In this document: positions 15,203 through 23,314 of the stretch, piece after piece
How the letters are laid out: each line of letters begins with the position of its first letter
Numbering within the stretch: position 1 is the stretch's first letter
NCBI RefSeq assembly: GCF_004421005.1
Contig: NZ_CP038026.1
Span: 2,480,001-2,544,000 of the forward strand
Reading direction: 5' to 3'
Source of the DNA: Pseudoduganella plicata
GTDB lineage: Bacteria > Pseudomonadota > Gammaproteobacteria > Burkholderiales > Burkholderiaceae_D
DNA: 64,000 nt
Program-made: the position numbers and the translations under genes
The notes under the pieces: model-generated
Told to the model about the DNA's origin: nothing
What the model saw: only the letters and a program-made list of their open reading frames with translations
The model's database searches: none

Positions 15203-17233
15203 ATGAAACGCATCCTCCCCTTCGCTCTTGCCACGTTTTCCCTGTCCGCCCATGCGGACGATCCATTCCTGCAACGAGTCCTGATCGACGCGTCGCGCAC
15301 GTCGCAGCTGGGCATTGCCGACTCGGCAGCCGACGGCACCGTCACGCAGCGCCAGCTGGCGGCGCGCACGTCGTACCGGCCCGGCGAACTGCTGGAGGCC
15401 ACACCAGGCCTGATCGTCAGCCAGCACAGCGGCGAGGGCAAGGCCAACCAGTTCTACCTGCGCGGCTTCAATCTCGATCACGGCACGGACCTGCGCACGA
15501 CGGTGGACGACATGCCCGTCAACCAGCGCAGCCATGGCCATGGGCAAGGCTGGACGGACCTGAACTTCCTGATTCCGGAACTGGCTGCCCGGCTCGATTA
15601 CAGCAAGGGGCCGTACAGCGCGGCCAACGGCGACTTTTCGTCCGCCGGCGCCACTGCCATCACGTACGCCAACCGCCTGCCGCGCGGCGCGTTCGACGTC
15701 ACCATCGGCCAGGACGGCTATCGCCGTGCGCTGCTGGCCGATTCACCCGCAGCGGCGGGCGGCAACCTGCTGTATGCGCTGGAAGTGCTGCATAACGACG
15801 GTCCCTTCACGCGCGGCGACGACTACCGCAAACTGAATGGCGTGCTGCGCTACAGCCAGGGTTACGCCAACAACGGCTGGCACGTGACGGCGATGGCGTA
15901 TGGCGCCAACTGGAACGCGACGGACCAGATCCCGCAGCGCGCGGTGGACGCCGGCGCGCTGGGCCGCTTCGACGCGATCGACCCGACCGACGGCGGCAGC
16001 GCGCACCGCTACAGCATCTCGGGGGCGTGGCGCCGCACGACGGAGGACTCGGCATCGAAGGTGTCGGCCTACGTCATCGCCAACCGCCTCGACCTGTTTT
16101 CCAACTTCACGTATTTTCTCGACGATCCCGTCCACGGCGACCAGTTCGCCCAGCCGGACCGCCGCGTGACGACAGGCTTCGACGCGCGTCATGGCTGGCA
16201 CCTGCACGCGGGCGACGTGCTGACATCGACCACCGTCGGCATGCAGGTACAGAACGACAATATCCACAACGGCCTGTATCGCACGGCCGCTCGCCGCACG
16301 CTCGGCACGATCCGGCAGGACCATATCGTCGAATCGTCGGCCGCGGTGTTCGTCGAGAACCATACGCGCTGGCGCCCCACGCTGCGCACGGTGGCAGGCC
16401 TGCGCGCCGACCGCTACCGCTTCGACGTGACGAGCGACCGCCCGGACAACTCGGGCAAGGCCAGCGACACGCTGGTCAGCCCGAGCGTCGGCCTCGTGCT
16501 GGGACCGTGGGCGCAGACGGAGTTCTACTTCAACGCCGGGAGCGGCTTCCACAGCAACGATGCGCGCGGCACGGTGATTGCCGTCGATCCGAAGACGAAC
16601 GAGCCGACGCCGCGCGTCACGCCGCTGGCCCGCTCGCGCGGCCTCGATCTGGGGGTGCGCAGCGAATGGGTGCCGGGGCTGCAGACGACGCTGTCGCTGT
16701 ACCGTCTGGACTTCGATTCGGAGCTGGTGTTCGTCGGCGACGCCGGCACCACCGAAGCGGGCCGTCCGAGCCGGCGTTACGGCATCGAGTTCTCGAACTA
16801 CTACAAGCCCGTCAAGTGGCTCAGCCTCGACGCGGACCTGGCCTATGCGCGCGGGCGCTACCGCGACAGCGATGCTGCGGGAGACCACATCCCCGGCGCC
16901 GTCGAAGGCGTGGCGCAGCTGGCCGCCACCGTGACGCCCCAGGGCGCGTGGTCCGGCGCGTTGCGCCTGCGCTGGTTCGGCCCGCGCCCGCTGGTCGAGG
17001 ACAACAGCGTGCGCTCGCGCGCCAGCGCCACCCTCAATGGCCGCATCGGCTACCGCGTCAACCGCAGTACCCGGCTGGAGCTGGAGGCGTTCAACCTGGC
17101 GAACCGGCGCGCCGCCGCGATCGAGTATTACTACTCGTCGCGCCTCGCGAACGAAGCGCAGGCGCAGGACGACATCCACTTCCATCCGATCGAAGCGCGG
17201 TCGCTGCGGTTGACGTTGTCGCACAGCTTCTAG
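15203..17233 (+). CDS. TonB-dependent outer-membrane receptor
   Basis: 676 residues with a short signal peptide (MKRILPFALATFSLSAHA). The plug domain includes YRPGELLEATPGLIVSQH, FYLRGFNLDHGTDL and VDDMPVNQRSHGHGQG, then a 22-strand barrel ending in the terminal aromatic motif LRLTLSHSF. There is no classic TonB box and no N-terminal signalling domain. The His-rich plug loop (RSHGHGQG) and neighbouring His residues could contact a metal chelate. The ligand is unknown; the M1 peptidase and DUF6702 neighbours suggest a peptide or metal-containing substrate. A strong palindrome just upstream separates it from them transcriptionally. Confidence 0.92.
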   Translation: MKRILPFALATFSLSAHADDPFLQRVLIDASRTSQLGIADSAADGTVTQRQLAARTSYRPGELLEATPGLIVSQHSGEGKANQFYLRGFNLDHGTDLRTTVDDMPVNQRSHGHGQGWTDLNFLIPELAARLDYSKGPYSAANGDFSSAGATAITYANRLPRGAFDVTIGQDGYRRALLADSPAAAGGNLLYALEVLHNDGPFTRGDDYRKLNGVLRYSQGYANNGWHVTAMAYGANWNATDQIPQRAVDAGALGRFDAIDPTDGGSAHRYSISGAWRRTTEDSASKVSAYVIANRLDLFSNFTYFLDDPVHGDQFAQPDRRVTTGFDARHGWHLHAGDVLTSTTVGMQVQNDNIHNGLYRTAARRTLGTIRQDHIVESSAAVFVENHTRWRPTLRTVAGLRADRYRFDVTSDRPDNSGKASDTLVSPSVGLVLGPWAQTEFYFNAGSGFHSNDARGTVIAVDPKTNEPTPRVTPLARSRGLDLGVRSEWVPGLQTTLSLYRLDFDSELVFVGDAGTTEAGRPSRRYGIEFSNYYKPVKWLSLDADLAYARGRYRDSDAAGDHIPGAVEGVAQLAATVTPQGAWSGALRLRWFGPRPLVEDNSVRSRASATLNGRIGYRVNRSTRLELEAFNLANRRAAAIEYYYSSRLANEAQAQDDIHFHPIEARSLRLTLSHSF

Positions 17234-17277
17234 CGGCGTCGTACAATAAGCGATCTCCACGTCACCGAACTCACTCC

Positions 17278-18009
17278 ATGGCCGCCCCAGTCTTCACTCC
17301 CCTCGAACAAGTCGGTATGGCCCTGCGCACGCAAGGCTATGCGCTGCTGGCGCCGGCCGACGTGGCCGCGCTGGCGGGCTCGCCGCTGGCCGAGCTGGCG
17401 CAGCTGACGCCCGCGTGGGACGAGCTGGAGCTGGACAGCTACCTGAAGGACGGCGGCCGTTACCGCCGGCGCCGTCATTCCTGCTTCGTGCAGGAAGGCG
17501 ATGTGCTGGCGCAAACGGCGCACCGCGCGCACTGGCAGCCCGTCGAATACAACGCGCTGCATGGCGGGATGCACCGCATGTTCGCCCCCGTGCAGCCGGC
17601 CACCATCGAACAGCCGGGCTGGCAGGGCCTGTTGACGGCGCTGGGGCGCGTCTGCTCCGCCGTGCGGAACGAACGCACCTGGTACGTCGAGGCTCATCAG
17701 TTCCGCATCGACACGGCCGACGGCATCGGCCGCCCCACGCCGGAAGGCGCGCACCGGGACGGCGTCGATTTCGTCGCCGTGATCCTGGTGGGACGGCACG
17801 CCATCAAGGGCGGCGAAACGCGCATCTTCGAAGCGGACGGCCCGAATGGCAAGCGCTTCACGATGACCGAGCCGTGGACGATGCTGCTGCTCGACGACGC
17901 CGCCGTCATCCATGAATCGACGCCGATCCAGCCACTGGGGGAGCACGGTTATCGCGACACGCTCGTGCTGACCTATCGGGCCGGCGGCTTCCAGGGCGAA
18001 CAACAATAG
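17278..18009 (+). CDS. 2OG-Fe dioxygenase family protein (PF10014-like)
   Basis: 243 residues. The fold and motifs match the 2OG-Fe_Oxy_2 family, which includes free-amino-acid hydroxylases such as isoleucine dioxygenase: EGAHRDGVDFV supplies His159 and Asp161, VIHESTPI supplies His212, and RDTLVLTYR supplies the 2-oxoglutarate Arg. It is cytoplasmic. It follows the TonB receptor by 44 bases and may modify an amino acid or siderophore-like product, but the substrate cannot be named. Confidence 0.85.
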   Translation: MAAPVFTPLEQVGMALRTQGYALLAPADVAALAGSPLAELAQLTPAWDELELDSYLKDGGRYRRRRHSCFVQEGDVLAQTAHRAHWQPVEYNALHGGMHRMFAPVQPATIEQPGWQGLLTALGRVCSAVRNERTWYVEAHQFRIDTADGIGRPTPEGAHRDGVDFVAVILVGRHAIKGGETRIFEADGPNGKRFTMTEPWTMLLLDDAAVIHESTPIQPLGEHGYRDTLVLTYRAGGFQGEQQ

Positions 18010-18119
18010 AGCATGCAGCTTGCGGCATGCAAGCCTGAATATCACCAGGGCGCGGCAGGCGCGCCACCGGCGCGCCGATTCCGCTATAGTCAAACGCATC
18101 AAGCAATGGGGGGCAGTCC

Positions 18120-19484
18120 GTGGACGCCAGCTATGAAATAGAACCGGGCGAGATCGAGATCCTCATCGTCGAGGACAGCCCGACACAGGCGGAGCGCCTG
18201 CGCCGCCTGATCCAGTCCGTCAAATACCGGGCCCGCGTGGCCGGCGACGGCCGTCTTGCGCTGGCGGCGATCCACGAACGCAAACCGCACCTGGTGCTGT
18301 CCGATATCGTCATGCCGGAGATGGACGGCTATGACCTGTGCCGCGCCATCAAGTCCGACGCCGGCCTGCGCGACATTCCCGTCATCCTCATCACGTCGCT
18401 GAACGACCCGAAGGACATCATCCGCGGTATCGAATGCGGCGCGGACAATTTCATCCGCAAACCGTATGCGGAAGACTACCTGCTGAACCGCATCGGTCAC
18501 ATGCTGGTCAACCAGAAGCTGCGCAAGAACCAGAACATGGAAGTGGGCATCGCCCTCTACCTGGGCGAGCAGAAGCACTTCATCAATGCCGAGCGTCAGC
18601 AGATCCTCGACCTGCTGATCTCCACCTACGAACAGGCCGTGCAGGTCAACAGCGAACTGCAGGCGCGCGAGCGGCAGGTGATCGAACTGAATATGCGCCT
18701 GGCGCACCACGCCGGGCAGCTGGAAACGATCAACCGCGAGATTGCGCTGAAAAACCTGGAACTGGCCGAGGCCAGCCGGATGAAGTCCGCATTCATCGCC
18801 AATATGTCGCACGAGCTGCGCACGCCGCTGAACGCCATCATCGGTTTCACAGGCGCGCTGTTGATGAAGCTTCCCGGCCCGCTGACGGCGGAACAGGACA
18901 AGCAGCTGAACACGATCCGCTCCAGCGCGCGTCACCTGCTCTCGCTGATCAACGACATTCTCGACGTGGCCAAGATCGAGGCGGGCAAGGTCACGCTGTC
19001 GATCGAGGCGGTCAAGTGCCAGGACCTGGTGCGCGAGGTCGCGGAAACGCTGCGCCCGCTCGCCACGCAGAAGGGGCTGTCGCTGGAGGTGGTGCTGGAC
19101 GAAACGCCGATCACGCTGAACACGGACCGCCGCGCGCTGACGCAGATACTTATCAACCTCGCCAATAACGCCATCAAGTTCACGGACAAGGGCATGGTAC
19201 GAGTCAGCCTGGGCCTGAGCAAACAGCCGGACGGAAAGCAGACCGTGGAGTTCTCCGTGGCCGACAGCGGTGCCGGCATCCGCACGGAGGACCAGGCCAA
19301 GCTGTTCCAGGCGTTCTCGCAGCTGGACTCCACGTCGACCCGTCATGCCGAGGGCGCCGGGTTGGGCCTGTACCTGTGCCAGAACCTGGCCAACGTGCTG
19401 GGCGGGTCGCTGTACTTCACCAGCGAATTCGGCAAGGGCAGCGTATTCACGCTGGCGCTGCTCCCCAAGGGCGGTGGCGGATAA
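18120..19484 (+). CDS. Response regulator/histidine kinase fusion
   Basis: 454 residues from GTG 18120, preceded by a G-rich ribosome-binding site; the nearby ATG at 18106 is out of frame. The N-terminal receiver domain has acidic IVEDS, phosphoacceptor Asp62 (LSDIVMPEMDG) and Lys in FIRKPY. A coiled coil follows at about residues 170-215, then HisKA with His231 (MSHELRTPLNAI), an N box (NLANNAIKF) and G boxes (DSGAGI, GAGLGLYLC). With no sensor or membrane domain, it is probably a phosphorelay hub receiving signal from another kinase, as in SpoIIAA- or Dif-like cytosolic cascades. The gene is monocistronic. Confidence 0.92.
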   Translation: MDASYEIEPGEIEILIVEDSPTQAERLRRLIQSVKYRARVAGDGRLALAAIHERKPHLVLSDIVMPEMDGYDLCRAIKSDAGLRDIPVILITSLNDPKDIIRGIECGADNFIRKPYAEDYLLNRIGHMLVNQKLRKNQNMEVGIALYLGEQKHFINAERQQILDLLISTYEQAVQVNSELQARERQVIELNMRLAHHAGQLETINREIALKNLELAEASRMKSAFIANMSHELRTPLNAIIGFTGALLMKLPGPLTAEQDKQLNTIRSSARHLLSLINDILDVAKIEAGKVTLSIEAVKCQDLVREVAETLRPLATQKGLSLEVVLDETPITLNTDRRALTQILINLANNAIKFTDKGMVRVSLGLSKQPDGKQTVEFSVADSGAGIRTEDQAKLFQAFSQLDSTSTRHAEGAGLGLYLCQNLANVLGGSLYFTSEFGKGSVFTLALLPKGGGG

Positions 19485-20021
19485 CGATGTCAGTTTCTGT
19501 CTTTGTTGCATCTGCACATAAGCCCGGCAGCACCAATTTGCTCATGAATCTGACGAAATAGCGCGCACGGTAGTTCTACGGTATTGCACCGCAACATAAA
19601 TCGGATTATAGTTATTCCGTCTCCTCCAAGCGTTCTCCGAACAATTGGAATTCGCCCGCAGCCTTGGCTCGCGGGCATTTTTTTGGCGCGATGCTTCGTG
19701 ACACCGGCAGTACCGGCCTTCACCTTGCAGTGACGCATCTTGCACCGCCGGTCCTGGATTGCTGCGTTCCCGGAATCGCCCGGCTTGCAGCGCACGCAGG
19801 GCGCAACGCGCCAACCTACGCTCCAATCCCAACCTCGCAAATGCTGCCGGCAGAACGCCAGCGCCTTCGCTCGCACCCGCCCGTACCGCGCCGGCAAGAG
19901 ACAAATCCCGACGCATGATTCTTTCTCATCGATATGGAACAGCGACGAGTCCGGTCAGCCAGCATGAAGTTTAGACAAAGCCAATGCAACAGCTTGCGTT
20001 GGTGGCATGTCCGGGAATTAT
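19485..20021. other. Gene-free stretch with one terminator
   Basis: No convincing gene on either strand: the short frames here lack ribosome-binding sites, family features and codon bias. It holds the terminator of the kinase at 19654-19684 and, at its right end, the operator of the TetR gene. The stretch between about 19690 and 20020 is unexplained. Confidence 0.55.
19654..19684 (+). terminator. Rho-independent terminator
   Basis: GCCCGC-AGCC-TT-GGCT-c-GCGGGC forms a 10-bp stem with one bulge, followed by A and seven Ts (19678-19684). It would end the transcript of the response regulator/kinase gene 170 bases upstream. Confidence 0.88.
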
Positions 20022-20055
20022 TCAAACGACCGATTTAGTTATATCAATCGTTTGA
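20022..20055. promoter_or_regulatory. Palindromic operator of the TetR gene
   Basis: TCAAACGA (20022-20029) and TCGTTTGA (20048-20055) form a perfect inverted repeat; extended to 13 bases per arm there are two mismatches. It ends 21 bases before the TetR start codon and overlaps the promoter region (candidate -10 TGTAAT at 20065-20070). It is the likely autoregulatory site for the whole efflux operon. Confidence 0.72.
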
Positions 20056-20076
20056 TTTCTATGGTGTAATCCCGGC

Positions 20077-20739
20077 ATGATTGACAAACTCACCCGTAAA
20101 TCCCGCGCCGATGGCGAACAGTCGCGCGAACGCCTGCTGCTCGCCGCAATGAAGCTGTTCGGCGAACAGGGCTTTTCGCGCACGTCCACGCGCGAGATCG
20201 CACTGGCAGCCGGCGCCAACGTTTCTGCCATCAGCTATTACTTCGGCGACAAGGCCGGCCTGTACAAGGCGGCGCTGACGGACTACCTGCCGCCGCCCCA
20301 GAAAAACATCGAGATGTTCGACCAGCCCGGCTTTACGCTGCGGCAGGCGCTGGAAGGCTATTACGCGCAACTGCTGGGGCCGCTGCTGGAAGGCGACGAG
20401 GCCGAGCTGTGCCTGCGTCTGTGGCTGCGCGAGCTGCTGGAGCCGCGCGGCGTGTGGGCGGAGGAGCTCAATACCGGCATCCGCGCCGAGCACATGGCGT
20501 TTGCCGCCGTGCTGGCGCGGCACCTGGGCGTGCCGGTCGACGACGACGTGCACCGCCTCGTGCATGCGTGCGCCGCGTTCGGCGTCCACCTGATGATGGG
20601 GGGCGACGTGATCAAGGCACTGACGCCGCAGCTGCTGGCCGGGCCGGACGCGCTGCGCAACTGGATTCCCCGGCTGGCCGACTATGCGGAAGCGATCGTG
20701 CTGGCGGAACAGCAAAAACGACAAAAAGGAGCAGTATGA
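20077..20739 (+). CDS. TetR-family regulator, CerR/DUF1956 type
   Basis: 220 residues. The N-terminal HTH (AAMKLFGEQGFSRTSTREIA...NVSAISYYFGDKAGLY) is typical of TetR proteins. The C-terminal half (MFDQPGFTLRQALEGYYAQLL...LCLRLWLRELLEPRG) resembles the CerR-type ligand domain. The gene leads the RND efflux operon, and its stop overlaps the start of the outer-membrane component (ATGA). An inverted repeat upstream fits autorepression relieved by a drug or metabolite. The start is ATG 20077, close to the presumed transcription start. Confidence 0.9.
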   Translation: MIDKLTRKSRADGEQSRERLLLAAMKLFGEQGFSRTSTREIALAAGANVSAISYYFGDKAGLYKAALTDYLPPPQKNIEMFDQPGFTLRQALEGYYAQLLGPLLEGDEAELCLRLWLRELLEPRGVWAEELNTGIRAEHMAFAAVLARHLGVPVDDDVHRLVHACAAFGVHLMMGGDVIKALTPQLLAGPDALRNWIPRLADYAEAIVLAEQQKRQKGAV

Positions 20740-22148
20740 GGAACAGACACTGTGCGCTGGCCGTCGCGGCGGCACTCGCACTCTCCGGCTGCGGCCTGAC
20801 CGGCCCGGCCAGGCAGGTCCCGGACGAGGCGCCGGTGCAGTGGCAGGCGCCGCTGCCGCATGGCGGCAGGGTGACGGAACTGTCGGGCTGGTGGCGCAGC
20901 CAGGGCGATCCCGTGCTGGCCCAGCTGATCGAGGCGGCGCAGGAAGTGAGTCCGACAATCGCGTCGGCCCGCTCGCGCATCGGCCAGGCCCGCGCCGAAC
21001 GCACGGCCGCCGGTGCCGCGCTGGCGCCGGCAGTGAACGGCGTGGCGACATCGACCCGCACCAGCCAGCAGCAGGCCGAGACACCGTCCAACACGACATC
21101 GCAGGTGTATGCCCAGGCGTCGTGGGAGCTGGATATCTTCGGCGGCAACCGGGCCGCGCGCGATGCGGCGCAGGCGCGGCTGGACAGCGCGCAGGCGGGC
21201 TGGCATGACGCACGCGTGTCGGTGGCGGCGGAAACGGCCAACGAATACTACGGCCTGCGCGCCTGCGAGCAACTGCTGGCGGTGGCGCAGCAGGACGCCA
21301 GGTCGCGCGCCGACACGGCCCGGCTGACGGAGCTGACGGCGAAGGCCGGGTTCCAGGCGCCGGCAACGGCGGCGCAGGCCCGTGCCAGCGCCGCCGAGGC
21401 GAACAGCCGCGCCATCGCCCAGCGCGCCCAGTGCGACGTCAGCGTCAAGGCGCTGGTGGCGTTGACGGCCATCGATGAGCCCCAGCTGCGCAACCGCCTG
21501 GCCAGCGCCGCCCCGGCCGACGCACTGGCCGGGCTGTCGCCGGCGCAGGGCATCGCGCTGGCGCAACTGCCGGCGCAGACGCTGGCGCAGCGGCCGGACG
21601 TATTTACGGCCGAACGCGAGGTGGCCGCCGCCAGCTTCGAGGTGGTCGGCGCGCGCGCCCAGCGGTTCCCGCGCCTGACGCTGGCCGGCGCGGTAGGCCG
21701 TGGCCGCGTGCACGTGGCAGGCGAGAACGTCACGGCCAATACGTGGAACATCGGCCCGGTGCAGTTGTCCGTGCCGCTGTTCGACGCCGGCACACGCCGC
21801 GCCAACGTGGACGCAGCGCGGGACCGCTACGAGGCCGCCGTGAGCAGCTACCGCGGCACCGTGCGCCAGGCCGTGCGCGAAGTGGAGGAAGCGCTGGTCA
21901 ACCTGCAAAGCACCGACGAACGCGCCGCCGACGCGCGCACGGCGCTGGAAGGCTATCGCAGCGCGTTCGTGGCAACGGAAGACCGCTACAAGAACGGCAT
22001 GGCAAGCCTGCTGGAACTGGAAGACGCCCGGCGTACGCGCCTGGCCGCGGAAAACGCGATGGTCAGCCTGCAGCGCGAGCGCAGCGCCGCCTGGATCGCC
22101 CTGTACCGCGCAGCGGGAGGCGGCTGGACCCGCCCCGCCCAACAATAA
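20736..22148 (+). CDS. RND efflux outer-membrane lipoprotein (NodT/OprM family)
   Basis: 470 residues. A lipoprotein signal with lipobox LALSGC (Cys19) is followed by two OEP repeats of long helices and strands, ending in RDRYEAAVSSYRG...FVATEDRYKNGMASLLELEDARR and ALYRAAGGGW. It forms the trimeric TolC-like exit duct of the pump. AAAAAGGAG precedes the ATG, which overlaps the TetR stop. The stop overlaps the next start by one base, so the operon is tightly coupled. Confidence 0.92.
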   Translation: MRNRHCALAVAAALALSGCGLTGPARQVPDEAPVQWQAPLPHGGRVTELSGWWRSQGDPVLAQLIEAAQEVSPTIASARSRIGQARAERTAAGAALAPAVNGVATSTRTSQQQAETPSNTTSQVYAQASWELDIFGGNRAARDAAQARLDSAQAGWHDARVSVAAETANEYYGLRACEQLLAVAQQDARSRADTARLTELTAKAGFQAPATAAQARASAAEANSRAIAQRAQCDVSVKALVALTAIDEPQLRNRLASAAPADALAGLSPAQGIALAQLPAQTLAQRPDVFTAEREVAAASFEVVGARAQRFPRLTLAGAVGRGRVHVAGENVTANTWNIGPVQLSVPLFDAGTRRANVDAARDRYEAAVSSYRGTVRQAVREVEEALVNLQSTDERAADARTALEGYRSAFVATEDRYKNGMASLLELEDARRTRLAAENAMVSLQRERSAAWIALYRAAGGGWTRPAQQ

Positions 22149-23305
22149 TGGACACGCATATGAACAACACCAAAACCATCGTATTGGCCGTGCTGGCCGT
22201 GTGCATCGCCGCAGGCGGCGGCATGGCCGCCATGAACGCTTCCGCCGCCAAGGAAGAGAAGAAACCGGCCCAGACACCGGCACTGACGGTCACCACGATC
22301 CGCCCGACCACCGCGTCGCTGCCCCTGCAGCTGACCGCCAACGGCAATGTCGCGGCCTGGCAGGAAGCCGTCATCGGCAACGAATCGAACGGCCTGCGGC
22401 TGACGGAAGTGCGCGTCAACGTGGGCGACGTGGTGAAAAAAGGCGAAGTGCTGGCCGTGTTCTCGGCCGATACCGTCAATGCGGAAGTGGCCCAGGCACG
22501 GGCAGCGCTGGCCGAAGCGCAAGCCAATGCCGCCGAAGCGCAGGCCGACGCCCGCCGCGCGCGCGCGGTACAGGCCAGCGGTGCGCTGTCGGAGCAGCAG
22601 ATCAGCCAGTACCTGACGGCCGAGCAGACGGCGAAGGCGCGCATCGAATCGGCGCGCGCCGTGCTGGCCGCGCAGCAGCTGCGCCTGAAATACACGCAGG
22701 TCGTGGCGCCCGATGCGGGCGTGATCTCGGCGCGCAGCGCGACCGTCGGTTCCGTCGTGGGCGCCGGCACGGAACTGTTCAGGATGATCCGCCAGGGCCG
22801 CCTGGAATGGCGCGCCGAAGTCATGGCGGCGGACCTGAAGAACATCCGTATCGGCGGCACGGCCAGGGTCAAGGCGGCCAATGGCAGCGAGCTGACGGGC
22901 AAGGTGCGCATGGTCGCGCCCACCGTCGATCCGCAGACGCGCGTCGCCCTCGTCTACGTCGACCTGCCGCCGGACCTGAACCGCAACGCGCCGTTCAAGG
23001 CCGGCATGTTCGCCACGGGCCAGTTCGAGCTGGGCAAGTCCGATGCGCTGACGTTGCCGCAGCCGGCCGTCGTCGTGCGCGACGGCTTCCCGTACGTGTT
23101 CCGCCTCAATCCCGATTCGCGCGTCAGCCAGGTCAAGATCCGCACGGGCCGCAGGCTGGGCGACCGCATCGAGGTGACGGGCCTGACCGCCGACACGCAG
23201 GTCGTGCTGAGCGGCGCCGGCTTCCTCAACGACGGCGATCTGGTGCGCACCGTTGCTGCCCCGGCTGCACACTCGGCCACGGCGCCGGCCGTCGCCAGCA
23301 AATAA
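22148..23305 (+). CDS. RND efflux periplasmic adaptor (membrane fusion protein)
   Basis: 385 residues; MDTHMNN is the longest form and the ATG at 22160 is an alternative. An N-terminal membrane anchor (TIVLAVLAVCIAAGGGMAA) is followed by a biotinyl-lipoyl-like half (LRLTEVRVNVGDVVKKGEVLAVF), an Ala-rich helical hairpin (about residues 110-185), the second lipoyl half (YTQVVAPDAGVISARSATVG) and a beta-barrel/membrane-proximal region. It bridges the RND permease and the outer-membrane duct. It lacks a lipobox, so it is probably tethered by its N-terminal helix. Confidence 0.92.
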   Translation: MDTHMNNTKTIVLAVLAVCIAAGGGMAAMNASAAKEEKKPAQTPALTVTTIRPTTASLPLQLTANGNVAAWQEAVIGNESNGLRLTEVRVNVGDVVKKGEVLAVFSADTVNAEVAQARAALAEAQANAAEAQADARRARAVQASGALSEQQISQYLTAEQTAKARIESARAVLAAQQLRLKYTQVVAPDAGVISARSATVGSVVGAGTELFRMIRQGRLEWRAEVMAADLKNIRIGGTARVKAANGSELTGKVRMVAPTVDPQTRVALVYVDLPPDLNRNAPFKAGMFATGQFELGKSDALTLPQPAVVVRDGFPYVFRLNPDSRVSQVKIRTGRRLGDRIEVTGLTADTQVVLSGAGFLNDGDLVRTVAAPAAHSATAPAVASK

Positions 23306-23314
23306 GGAAGAACG

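Noticed and set aside
19664..19974. Several short overlapping frames in the gap before the TetR gene
   Set aside because: No ribosome-binding sites, no family features, and Arg/Pro/His-rich composition as expected of non-coding GC-rich DNA.
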